From contig DAOLDB010000010.1 in assembly GCA_035327565.1 (NCBI GenBank), forward strand, positions 17,996 to 81,995: DNA of 64,000 nt, written 5' to 3'. The notes beneath the pieces are model-generated. The model was not told the DNA's origin and did no database searches. It saw only the letters and a list, made by a program, of their open reading frames with translations. This document shows positions 26,809 through 35,354 of the stretch, one piece after another (within the stretch, counting starts at the first letter, position 1; the number at the start of each line of letters is the position of its first letter). The position numbers and the translations under genes were made by a program. The DNA comes from JABDLO01 sp035327565. GTDB taxonomy: Bacteria > Bacteroidota > Bacteroidia > Chitinophagales > Saprospiraceae.

Positions 26809-27075
26809 AAGAATCTTATGGTTTCTCTTATTTTAGACTTGATTTTTTCAAATGGAATAAATTTCTATTGTTAGCAACCATTTTTATTTCTATTTGACCC
26901 ATTCTATATTTTTACTTATCAGTAATTCACTAAATAAAATTGTAAAAAACAAAAACCTGTTATGCTTGTTGAGTGGCCAAAAGATTGCTTTTGTACATCG
27001 CTTATATCCTTATCAGATGAGACTTTTATTTCATCTCATCCGAAGGAAGAACTTAAAACACTTTAATAAACAAAA

Positions 27076-27537
27076 ATGAAAGTATTAAAACGCACGCAAT
27101 GGCTACCTGTCACTTTGGACGATGCTTGGGAATTTTTTTCTTCCCCTGCAAATCTGAATGACATTACTCCGAAGGATATGGTATTTGAAATTTTATCAGA
27201 AGTCCCGAAAGTCATGTATGAGGGACTCTTTATAATGTACCGGATCAAACCCATATTCAATATACCTATGCAATGGGTAACAGAAATTACTCATATAAAA
27301 GATAGAACATATTTTATCGATGAACAACGGTCTGGTCCTTATCGCTTATGGCACCATGAGCATCATTTTGAAGAAAAGGATGGTGGCGTATTAATGAAAG
27401 ATCTATTATATTACGATGTGGGTATGGGATGGGTTGGTCAATGGGCATCTTTTTTTTTCATCGATCGAAAAGTAAAAGAAATATTTGATTATCGCTTTCA
27501 GATTCTGGAAGAAAAGTTTGGAAAGATAAGTGTATGA
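27076..27537 (+). CDS. SRPBCC family protein
   Basis: This 153-residue protein has the START/Bet v 1-like fold pattern of bacterial SRPBCC (polyketide cyclase/dehydrase-like) proteins. MKVLKRTQWLPVTLDDAWEFFSSPANLNDITP is the classical entry helix, followed by WVTEITHIKDRTYFIDEQRSGPYRLWHHEHHFEEKDGGV and a long C-terminal helix. Such small proteins bind hydrophobic ligands; no activity is assigned. It is 268 bases after the GNAT gene and probably has its own promoter. Confidence 0.85.
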   Translation: MKVLKRTQWLPVTLDDAWEFFSSPANLNDITPKDMVFEILSEVPKVMYEGLFIMYRIKPIFNIPMQWVTEITHIKDRTYFIDEQRSGPYRLWHHEHHFEEKDGGVLMKDLLYYDVGMGWVGQWASFFFIDRKVKEIFDYRFQILEEKFGKISV

Positions 27538-27548
27538 ATCGTCTGTGA

Positions 27549-27950
27549 AAAACTCCAATTCTTCTGGTGTACAGTTTGGCAATCTTAGTTGAAACAGGAG
27601 TAAATATGTATATTCTCAGCAATATGTCGGCTGTGATTTTGAAGCCAAAACCTTACGAGGTATACATATATGAAGGAACTAAAACTCTGATCAATTTATC
27701 CAAAACAAATACTGCAGTAACTCAAACATTAGCCCAGGATTAATACAAATTGGTGCGATCGTTAGGAAAGAAATCCTGGACTTCCTTTGATTACCATCAA
27801 TGGCTTCAAAACCTGGGAATCCTCAACCGGTGAAAGGACTTTGTAGTAAGAAATGAATGTGGTGCATATATTGAACTACAAGTCAAAGATCGTATTCTTA
27901 CAGGAGATCACTATTTGAATATTTTTGAGGCATTACAATATAGGGTATAG
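27549..27950 (+). pseudogene. Small gene with two in-frame stop codons
   Basis: A single reading frame stays protein-like from about 27549 (ATG at 27606) to a TAG at 27948-27950, but is cut by TAA at 27741-27743 and TGA at 27831-27833. The three pieces read YEVYIYEGTKTLINLSKTNT, then LVRSLGKKSWTSFDYHQWLQ, then VRNECGAYIELQVKDRIL plus DHYLNIFEALQY. No frameshift is needed. I do not recognise the family. Point-mutation decay is the likely cause. Neighbouring genes end normally with the same stop codons, so recoding is unlikely. Confidence 0.55.
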
Positions 27951-28217
27951 TCAAAGCCGTATAAGAGCATCCATTTTTTAAATGATAACAAAAACATTAT
28001 TAAAAAAGAAAGTCCGTTATCAGTTGATTCAAATGTTCCATGTAACTGTCATATTGTGAAATAAGATAAGCACATGTAATTAAACAAGAATTCAAATGAA
28101 TCTACTCAATATGACATGATTTAAACTTTCCTTTGCATATATCTATTAATCATTCTGTCAGGTTAATGATAAAATCCCATTTGCATTATCCAAACACTCA
28201 AATTCTAAAGATAAATT
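27951..28217. other. AT-rich spacer with a 10-bp inverted repeat
   Basis: No gene. TGTCATATTG (28047-28056) is repeated inverted as CAATATGACA (28107-28116) with 50 bases between, and the word ATTCAAATG occurs beside each arm. This may be a relic of a small element or a regulatory region for the GH13 gene. Confidence 0.3.
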
Positions 28218-29645
28218 ATGTCCAATGTAAAAGAACCGTCAAGAAGCTTAAAACCACATTTTCCAAGGATCCTTCCCTTTGGACTCATATTCTACATTCT
28301 TTTATTATTTAGTTTTCTATTATCATGTAGTACTGAGGAACCGGTCAACAGGGAAGACCCATCTACCGTTTTCGAACCAAAACAATATGGAACACCTTTC
28401 AGCAACATCCCTGAAATACCTGACATCCAATTATATGAAGTAAACCCACAAGTATTTAGTTCTGCCAGAAATCTTGCTGGTATCACCTTATTATTGGATT
28501 CACTTAAAGAATTGGGAATTAATGTGGTCTGGATCATGCCAATATTTGAGACAGGGCAGATCAGAAGTGTAGGATCACCCTATTCAATCAAAGATTATTT
28601 AACCATTCATCCCTCATTAGGCAATAAAAACGGTTTGAGACAGTTGGTTGACAAAGCACACAGTTTGGATATGGCGGTCATTCTTGACTGGGTGGCCAAT
28701 CATACTGCATGGGATCATCCCTGGATGCAGAATACTTCCTGGTACATCAAAGATGGTTCGGGAGCAATTACCCACCCGCCTGGCACCAACTGGCTGGATG
28801 TTGCTCAATTGGATTTTACTAATATGGATATGCGGCTTGAAATGATCAAAGCAATGAAATATTGGATTCTTGAAGCCAATGTTGATGGATATCGGTTTGA
28901 TTATGCTGCCGGGCCTCCTGCCAACTTTTGGAAACAATCTTTAGACACACTCAGGAGTATACCTGGCCGGAATCTTATATTATTTGCAGAAGATGATGAA
29001 AAAAGTCTTCTAAATACTGGTTTTGATTTGATATTTGGATGGCCATTTTATGGCAGTTTATTGCGTGTATTCAATGGTCAACCTGCACAGCAAATTTTCC
29101 ATACCCACCTGAATGAATATCAAAATGTTGAAGAGGGAAAGCATATAGTGCGATGGACGACCAATCACGACGAACATGCATGGGATGACATTCCACAAAA
29201 TAAATTCAGAAATATAAGAGGATCCATTGCAGCATTTGTTATAGCCAGTCATTTAGGTGGAGTACCGTTGATTTATAATGGACAGGAAGTGGCAGTTCCC
29301 TACCCGTTGCCATTTTTTGAAGGCCACAATACATCTATTAATTGGACATTAAACCCCGGAATCAAAGCAGAATACAAAAGAATTTTGAATTTCAGAAAAC
29401 ATAGCATGGCATTAAGAAGAGGCTCCGTGCAGAATTTTAGTTCAAACCAGGTTTCTGCATTTTTAAAGAAGTATCGAGAAGAAGAACTATTCATCCTGGT
29501 CAATGTTCGTAATTCAATAATACAATACACAATTCCTGAAGAGTTTAAAAATAGCACATGGAAAGATGTCTATAGTGATTCAACCATTCAATTGGGTGAT
29601 GAAGTTGCACTTGATCCTTATGAATATTTGGTTTTAAAAAAATGA
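28218..29645 (+). CDS. GH13 alpha-amylase family lipoprotein
   Basis: The 475-residue protein has a lipoprotein signal (FSFLLSC, Cys37, after an unusually long n-region) followed by a GH13 (beta/alpha)8 barrel. The four conserved regions are visible: DWVANHT (about residue 157), DGYRFDYA with the nucleophile Asp (about 225), FAEDDE with the acid/base Glu (about 256) and TTNHDEHAW (about 316). A small C-terminal beta domain follows. It should act outside the inner membrane on alpha-glucans. The lack of a SusCD pair next to it suggests a free-standing enzyme rather than part of a utilisation locus. Confidence 0.92.
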   Translation: MSNVKEPSRSLKPHFPRILPFGLIFYILLLFSFLLSCSTEEPVNREDPSTVFEPKQYGTPFSNIPEIPDIQLYEVNPQVFSSARNLAGITLLLDSLKELGINVVWIMPIFETGQIRSVGSPYSIKDYLTIHPSLGNKNGLRQLVDKAHSLDMAVILDWVANHTAWDHPWMQNTSWYIKDGSGAITHPPGTNWLDVAQLDFTNMDMRLEMIKAMKYWILEANVDGYRFDYAAGPPANFWKQSLDTLRSIPGRNLILFAEDDEKSLLNTGFDLIFGWPFYGSLLRVFNGQPAQQIFHTHLNEYQNVEEGKHIVRWTTNHDEHAWDDIPQNKFRNIRGSIAAFVIASHLGGVPLIYNGQEVAVPYPLPFFEGHNTSINWTLNPGIKAEYKRILNFRKHSMALRRGSVQNFSSNQVSAFLKKYREEELFILVNVRNSIIQYTIPEEFKNSTWKDVYSDSTIQLGDEVALDPYEYLVLKK

Positions 29646-29752
29646 ATCATCTCCAATCCATTAAAATTGTTTGAAATATTTTTCATGTCTTCTATTCCAA
29701 ATGGATTCATTACTTATACTTATTAAAGAACATTTTGCTTTAAACTTTAACA

Positions 29753-31213
29753 ATGGATACCCCGCAAATAACAGACATCTTTCATTTTGACAACACTTAT
29801 AAAAGTCTTCCTCCTTTATTTTATAAAGAAATACGCCCTGCCAAAGTGCCCTCCCCAGATTTGATTGTATTGAATGAAGATTTGATGGGTAATTTGCAAT
29901 TGAACCCTACCGAAGATAAATTATGGGCCTCCATTTTATCAGGACAATCCTTACCTGTAGGTTCTTTCCCTCTAGCGCAAGCCTATGCCGGCCATCAATT
30001 TGGCTATTTTACCATGTTGGGTGATGGCAGAGCCATTCTTTTGGGAGAGCATGTGACAAATTCCGGAGAACGATTCGATATCCAACTCAAAGGAAGCGGC
30101 AAAACACCCTATTCAAGAAATGGAGATGGTAGGGCTACACTTAAGTCCATGTTAAGAGAGTACTTATTCAGTGAAGCCATTTATCATTTGGGTATTCCTA
30201 CATCCAGAAGTTTAGCAGTGGTAAAAACCGGAGAGAAAGTTTACAGAGAAGCCATAAATGAAGGGGCTGTTCTTACCCGGATTATGACAAGCCATTTGAG
30301 AATAGGCACATTTGAATTTGCCAGATATTTTGGCACAATTGAAGATTTACAACGACTTTTGGAGTATACCCTTCACAGGCATTATCCTGAGTTGAAAACA
30401 GAGAATAATCCGGCGTTAAGTCTCCTGGATCGCGTAATGAATAAACAGATAGATTTGATTATACAATGGATGCGGGTAGGATTTATCCATGGTGTAATGA
30501 ATACCGATAATACTTCCATTTTTGGTGAAACGTTTGACTATGGTCCCTGTGCATTCATGAATACTTTTCATCCGGATACTGTATTCAGTTCCATTGACCA
30601 TGGTGGCAGATATTCATTTGGCAACCAACCCAAAATCATCAAGTGGAATCTGGCCAAATTGGCTGAATCCTTATTGCCTTTGGTAGATTCTAAAGAAGAC
30701 CGTGCCATAACTTTGGCTGTTGATACCATCAACAAGTTCGACGAGATTTTTACATCCCGATGGCATCAAATGATGGCAAACAAATTGGGGATTGCCCACC
30801 CCACTTCACAGGATTATCACTTGGTTGATGAATTATTGCATTCCATGCGCGTAGAAAAAACAGATTACACGAATATTTTTAATGCCCTGAGACAGGAATC
30901 TATCCATGAAAACCATCCATTTTCCAATGGCCTTTTGGGAGAATGGCATAAAAAATGGAAAGAAAGAATCGGCAATACCCAAAACGATTGGGAAAATGCT
31001 ACACGATTGATGCGAAGAAGCAATCCTGTTTTTATTCCAAGAAATATTCATGTAGAAAATGCATTGAATTTAGCAGTTCAGGGTGATTTTTCCATCTGGT
31101 CAGCGCTTTTCAAGGCAATAAAAGCTCCTTATGATGATCATGAAGAATTGAAGAAATTTCAATCTTTCGAAACATCATATGATCAAAAATATCAAACATT
31201 TTGTGGGACGTGA
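29753..31213 (+). CDS. selO: Protein adenylyltransferase SelO (YdiU)
   Basis: The 486-residue protein has typical SelO length and blocks: YAGHQFGYFTMLGDGRAILLGE, DIQLKGSGKTPYSRNGDGRA, GIPTSRSLAVVKTGEKVYRE, and HGVMNTDNTSIFGETFDYGP. The last of these holds the metal/ATP residues of the inverted pseudokinase active site. SelO enzymes transfer AMP to proteins and act in redox stress. The C-terminus ends Cys-Gly-Thr, so a Cys stands at the third-last position, where vertebrate SelO has selenocysteine. The next genes encode a CDGSH protein and, convergently, a YpdA-like reductase. Confidence 0.95.
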   Translation: MDTPQITDIFHFDNTYKSLPPLFYKEIRPAKVPSPDLIVLNEDLMGNLQLNPTEDKLWASILSGQSLPVGSFPLAQAYAGHQFGYFTMLGDGRAILLGEHVTNSGERFDIQLKGSGKTPYSRNGDGRATLKSMLREYLFSEAIYHLGIPTSRSLAVVKTGEKVYREAINEGAVLTRIMTSHLRIGTFEFARYFGTIEDLQRLLEYTLHRHYPELKTENNPALSLLDRVMNKQIDLIIQWMRVGFIHGVMNTDNTSIFGETFDYGPCAFMNTFHPDTVFSSIDHGGRYSFGNQPKIIKWNLAKLAESLLPLVDSKEDRAITLAVDTINKFDEIFTSRWHQMMANKLGIAHPTSQDYHLVDELLHSMRVEKTDYTNIFNALRQESIHENHPFSNGLLGEWHKKWKERIGNTQNDWENATRLMRRSNPVFIPRNIHVENALNLAVQGDFSIWSALFKAIKAPYDDHEELKKFQSFETSYDQKYQTFCGT

Positions 31214-31255
31214 AAGAAGTCATACAATTAATATAACCAATAATATCTTTTTCTA

Positions 31256-31263
31256 TACTTTTG
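31256..31263 (+). promoter_or_regulatory. -7 element for the CDGSH gene
   Basis: TACTTTTG is a full TAnnTTTG match, 30 bases before the ATG at 31294. Transcription would start near 31270. No clear -33 TTG is present. Confidence 0.4.
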
Positions 31264-31293
31264 ACTAATTGACAAACTGAAAAAATTTCATTT

Positions 31294-31518
31294 ATGCCAG
31301 GCACAAAAATTACTATCCTTTCTAATGGATCTATGAAAGTAGAAGGTGACTTTGAGATTTTGGATTCACAGGGCAAAGTATATGGACTTCAGGGAAGAAC
31401 TCTGGTCAGTTTATGCCGTTGTGGCCTTTCAAAAAACAAACCCTTTTGCGATAGCTCTCACCGTGGACAACTCGAACATGAAGCCAAAGCCTTTGATCTA
31501 CCTCCACGGAAAGTGTGA
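31294..31518 (+). CDS. CDGSH iron-sulfur domain protein
   Basis: The 74-residue protein carries one CDGSH zinc-finger-type Fe-S site: Cys41, Cys43, Cys52 and His56 in CRCGLSKNKPFCDSSH. These are the three-Cys one-His ligands of a redox-active 2Fe-2S cluster, with Ser replacing the usual Gly of CDGSH. The size fits a single-domain bacterial member. It probably serves in electron or cluster transfer in the cytoplasm. It lies between selO and the convergent YpdA-type reductase. Confidence 0.9.
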   Translation: MPGTKITILSNGSMKVEGDFEILDSQGKVYGLQGRTLVSLCRCGLSKNKPFCDSSHRGQLEHEAKAFDLPPRKV

Positions 31519-31541
31519 CACATAATAATAATGCCCATTCA

Positions 31542-32555
31542 TTATGACTGGTGAATGAATACAGTAGATGCTGGTGTATTTGTAGATATTTTAGCACGTA
31601 TATCATTCATGATTTGGCGGGCATGATGACGTGTATTTTCGATAAATAATGTGCCGGTATTCAAACCACTTAAAATTACACCTCCAAGGTATATACCCTC
31701 AATAGATGACTCCAATGTATCAGGATTATATATAGGCGCTTTCTCCTTGCCCTGACCAAATCTGATTCCCAATCCTTCAAGAAAAGGATAGTCCGGTTGA
31801 TATCCCGTCATGGCCAACACATAATCGTTCTCAATAACTTGCTCTCCTTCGGGAGTAAGGATAAATACTTTATCTTCAGTAATCCTTGTCACTATACTTT
31901 TGAAGTAAGCTTTAATACTCCCTTCTTTTATACGGTTTTCAATATTGGGCAAAATCCAGTATTTTACTTTATGGTATAAATGGGGTTCTCTCACTACCAT
32001 TATTACCGATGCACCTTTTTGCATGGTTTCCAATGCCACGTCACAGGCAGAATTTGCACCTCCCACCACCACTACATTTTGCCCAATATAATGATGAGCC
32101 TCATCGTAGTAATGCTTAACTTTTACCAAATCTTCACCAGGCACATTCAACAAACGGGGAGTGTCATAATACCCGATGGCGACAATGACTTGTTCGGCTT
32201 TCCAATTGCCCTTATCAGTTTCTATTCTGAAGTCTCCTTCCTTCCCCACAATGCCGAGCACTTTTTCCCTATAATGAATATTGAGATGAAAGCTCTCTGC
32301 AATCCGACGGTAGTATTCCAACGCTTCTTGTCTTGTAGGTTTATCCCTGTGTGAAATGAAAGGAACACCTCCGATTTCCAAATTCAGTGAGGTGGAAAAG
32401 AAAGTCATATTGGCTGGAAAATAAAACAAACTATTCACTAACAGACCCTTCTCAATGACCGCATAATCCATACCTTGATTCTGAGCTTCAATAGCACAAT
32501 TCAAACCGGTAGGACCCGCTCCTATGATTAATATTTTCGTTGATTTCTCTGACAT
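31542..32555 (-). CDS. YpdA-family FAD/NAD(P)-dependent thiol reductase
   Basis: From the ATG at 32555 (a GTG two codons upstream is less likely) the protein has 337 residues. It has an N-terminal FAD-binding GAGPTG motif, the YFPANMTFFSTS block seen in YpdA-like flavoproteins, and a second Rossmann motif VVVVGGANSACDVAL for NAD(P)H. C-terminal LGGVILSGLNTGTLFIENTRHHA also fits. YpdA reduces bacillithiol disulfide in Firmicutes. In Bacteroidota the same family is common but the physiological thiol is less certain. There is no redox CxxC pair of the thioredoxin reductase type. Confidence 0.88.
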   Translation of the reverse strand: MSEKSTKILIIGAGPTGLNCAIEAQNQGMDYAVIEKGLLVNSLFYFPANMTFFSTSLNLEIGGVPFISHRDKPTRQEALEYYRRIAESFHLNIHYREKVLGIVGKEGDFRIETDKGNWKAEQVIVAIGYYDTPRLLNVPGEDLVKVKHYYDEAHHYIGQNVVVVGGANSACDVALETMQKGASVIMVVREPHLYHKVKYWILPNIENRIKEGSIKAYFKSIVTRITEDKVFILTPEGEQVIENDYVLAMTGYQPDYPFLEGLGIRFGQGKEKAPIYNPDTLESSIEGIYLGGVILSGLNTGTLFIENTRHHARQIMNDIRAKISTNTPASTVFIHQS

Positions 32556-32630
32556 GTTCACTTTATACGCAACCCATGATGGAAAGGTTCAGTATATCTC
32601 CCTGAAGCAAGACATGAAAGACCATTGATT

Positions 32631-35144
32631 TCAATATAAAAGGGTAACATCTCCCTTGATCAATTGTTGCCCTGCACCGACATTATATCGGGCAAAATAC
32701 ACATACACCCCAGATGGGGCCGGATTTCCATTATGGCGACCATCCCATTCGATGTCGACATTATTAGATTCAAAAATCAGGTTGCCCCAGCGGTTAAAAA
32801 TTTTTAGTTCATATGAAGTAATTATATCTCCACATTCCAGAGTAGGTCCAAATCTTTGGTTTAATTCTTCTTGTCCTCTTGGAAAAAATACTTTAGGATA
32901 CGTAAGACATTCCGGACATTCCTCCAAATTGAAAGGAGAAGAGTTGATAGGATTGCCACAGGCATCGCTTACAGCTACCTGATACACTCCCGGACGCTCC
33001 ACTGTGATGGTTTGATTGGTGCTGCCTGTATTCCAAAGAATATTGGATGCTTCCCCGTCGAAATTTACTGTCAATCGTGCCTCATTTAAAATACATTCTA
33101 CATCTCCTTCAACGCTGACAAATACATTGGTTACTCTTTTAATCAGGCTGGCATCCACAAATACCGAAGCTGTAAATACATTATTACATATATCACGAAC
33201 CGTAACAGTGTATTCTCCTGCCAAGGTTACCACAGTAGAAAGTCCGCCTGTATTATTACTCCATATAATATTCGATGCTTCTCCACCATCTATGACGGCA
33301 GTAAGCCTTATACCGTTATTAGTACAAAAATCATCATCCCGATTGATGCTAACTCCTCTGATTAATTCAGGAAAATTAGTTACATTAATTGAGGCAGTGG
33401 CAACCTCATCGCAAATGTCGGTAACGGTTACTGAATATATACCGGGTTGGGAAATCAATATTCCACCTTGCTGCTCTCCGGTATTCCATTCGATATTGGC
33501 AATAGGTGCACCCATCAGATAGTTCATTTGCAACGCAATGCTTCCAGTCTCACAAAATGGGCCCGTATTCACACTGATTTCAATTTCAGGAAAATCATAC
33601 CGGGTAACCTGGCCAGTATCGCATAACATAAAACATATTTTTTCGTCAATGGTAACTGTCACCATAAACATACCTTCTTCCATCACTCTGAGCGTATCCG
33701 TAGTGGCTCCGGTATTCCATAAATAGGCTATGGCACCTTCAGTGGTAGCGCGAAAAGTGAAATCGATAGGCTCTCTGGGACAGAAAATCGTAGATGCGAG
33801 AGACAGTACCGGTATATCTAAAATCATGGGAATGTTGTCATTACTTTCTGTCTCTTGCATAGATATCTCAACATCTACCACTGTAATAACTAAAGTATCA
33901 CTAACAAGATTTAATTCACTCAAAAGATTCCCTTGTATAGAATCCTCGCAAGTAGTCTCTCCCCGTATATTCGTTTTTATTAAGGCCGGCACATTCATAA
34001 CCGGATTATATTCACTATTGGTCGTAAAATATATAGTACCCCCATCATCGGTGGGCATTAAATTTCCTCCAGGCACTTGAAATGCTCTTACTCTTGGATA
34101 TTTCATTTGCCAAATTCCTTCGCCCCCTCCCGAAATTTGGAGCTGAATGGGATAGATCGAATCAACATCAGTAAATGAAGCCGATCCGGAGCATACAATC
34201 ATTCCTTCTGCATTGATTGTTATATTATCTATCAAAGTGGTGGTAGCGCCTTCCAAAGAAATGTCGCGTGCCCACATAACCTGCCCCAAAGTATCAATCC
34301 TGGCAACAAATCCTGATCCCCCATCGGTTCCGGCAATCAATGCAGTTGAGTCTGATAGCGCAATCAAGTCATTGATAATCAATGAAAAATCGCTTTGATT
34401 CACTTGATACATCCTTGACCAGATCACTTCCCCCATGAGATCTACTTTATAAACAAAAGGAATAGCTTTGCCATTTTTGACACAATTTCCTCCAACCCAT
34501 ATGGAACTATCTTCGTTAAAATAACGAGCTACAACAGGTACGGTGTTAAAAACATTATCAAAAGTATCACTTGCGGTATATTTTTTCGTCCACAAACTTG
34601 AAAAATCCTCCAATACATGCATACTTAATAGAGTACCGAATTCTTCCTCCAAAAAATGAGTGGAGAAATGTAAAATATTGCTTTCTCCTATCCCTTCCAT
34701 CTTAAAAGGATGTCCAAAAAGGCGTTGATTAACTCCATCATCGATCAACCGAACACTTCCTTTTGTTCCTCCGGTATCATATGCTCCAACAATGCGGAAA
34801 GAGCCCTCTCTATTGGCTAAAATAGTAAAGTAAATGCTATCGTTCTCTGCCAGATGAATTCCTCCAAAATCAATCAATTCCAAAGCGTCTTCAAATAATA
34901 TTCTTTTGCTCCAGATTTCATTTCCTTTATCATCAAACTTTCCCAAAAACAGTTGTTCGCTGTTGCCGGGTATCTCAGGCATGATGGTAGCGAGTAAATA
35001 ATATACATTACCATCAACCAATCCATCCAGCACCTGAAAATGGTCACCGGATTGAGAAGGATAAGTACGATGAAAACTCTCTTGACTATAGAGTGCTGCA
35101 TTGAGCAACGTCATTGTCAACCATGTTAAAAGGATGCGAATCAT
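32631..35144 (-). CDS. Large secreted protein with gliding-motility CHU_C C-terminal domain
   Basis: From the ATG at 35144 the protein has 837 residues. A signal peptide (LLNAALYSQ) precedes an N-terminal beta-propeller-like region of about 400 residues with repeated LIALSDSTALIAGTDGG-type strands. Then come several Ig-like/PKD-like modules with recurrent IxWNTG or ILWNTGS turns (for example NIEWNTGEQQGGILISQPGIYSVTVTD). The final 90 residues are a CHU_C/type B type IX secretion signal (TSYELKIFNRWGN, ending IKGDVTLLY). It should be exported by T9SS to the cell surface. Cargo function is unknown. A terminator separates it from the upstream barrel gene. Confidence 0.9.
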   Translation of the reverse strand: MIRILLTWLTMTLLNAALYSQESFHRTYPSQSGDHFQVLDGLVDGNVYYLLATIMPEIPGNSEQLFLGKFDDKGNEIWSKRILFEDALELIDFGGIHLAENDSIYFTILANREGSFRIVGAYDTGGTKGSVRLIDDGVNQRLFGHPFKMEGIGESNILHFSTHFLEEEFGTLLSMHVLEDFSSLWTKKYTASDTFDNVFNTVPVVARYFNEDSSIWVGGNCVKNGKAIPFVYKVDLMGEVIWSRMYQVNQSDFSLIINDLIALSDSTALIAGTDGGSGFVARIDTLGQVMWARDISLEGATTTLIDNITINAEGMIVCSGSASFTDVDSIYPIQLQISGGGEGIWQMKYPRVRAFQVPGGNLMPTDDGGTIYFTTNSEYNPVMNVPALIKTNIRGETTCEDSIQGNLLSELNLVSDTLVITVVDVEISMQETESNDNIPMILDIPVLSLASTIFCPREPIDFTFRATTEGAIAYLWNTGATTDTLRVMEEGMFMVTVTIDEKICFMLCDTGQVTRYDFPEIEISVNTGPFCETGSIALQMNYLMGAPIANIEWNTGEQQGGILISQPGIYSVTVTDICDEVATASINVTNFPELIRGVSINRDDDFCTNNGIRLTAVIDGGEASNIIWSNNTGGLSTVVTLAGEYTVTVRDICNNVFTASVFVDASLIKRVTNVFVSVEGDVECILNEARLTVNFDGEASNILWNTGSTNQTITVERPGVYQVAVSDACGNPINSSPFNLEECPECLTYPKVFFPRGQEELNQRFGPTLECGDIITSYELKIFNRWGNLIFESNNVDIEWDGRHNGNPAPSGVYVYFARYNVGAGQQLIKGDVTLLY

Positions 35145-35256
35145 GCACAAGATTTTGAGTCTGTCAATTAGAAGTACAATAATAAGGATTCCCTCACAAA
35201 GTAACGAATAGTTCTATTGTCTTGTTGGTTTGAATAAAACATGTTTCTTTAAATAG

Positions 35257-35286
35257 AAAAACCCGGAACCTTAATTGAGCGCCGGG
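35257..35286 (-). terminator. Intrinsic terminator after the barrel gene
   Basis: On the minus strand CCCGG (35286-35282), a 15-base loop that itself contains CTCAATTAAG, CCGGG (35266-35262), then TTTTT (35261-35257). It lies about 70 bases past the stop of the outer-membrane barrel gene and before the CHU_C protein gene, so it separates the two transcripts. Confidence 0.6.
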
Positions 35287-35354
35287 CATGATACTTAGTT
35301 GTTGTTTGTAATTATTAATTTCTTTTTTCAATCACTTATTCAAAAATAGAATGT

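Noticed and set aside
26894..27079. 61-codon plus-strand frame before the SRPBCC gene
   Set aside because: AT-rich spacer translation with no recognisable pattern, overlapping the ATG of the SRPBCC gene. I cannot support it as a gene.
27741..27833. Stop-codon recoding to explain the in-frame TAA and TGA
   Set aside because: TAA, TGA and TAG all end ordinary conserved genes in this window, so point-mutation decay is the simpler cause.
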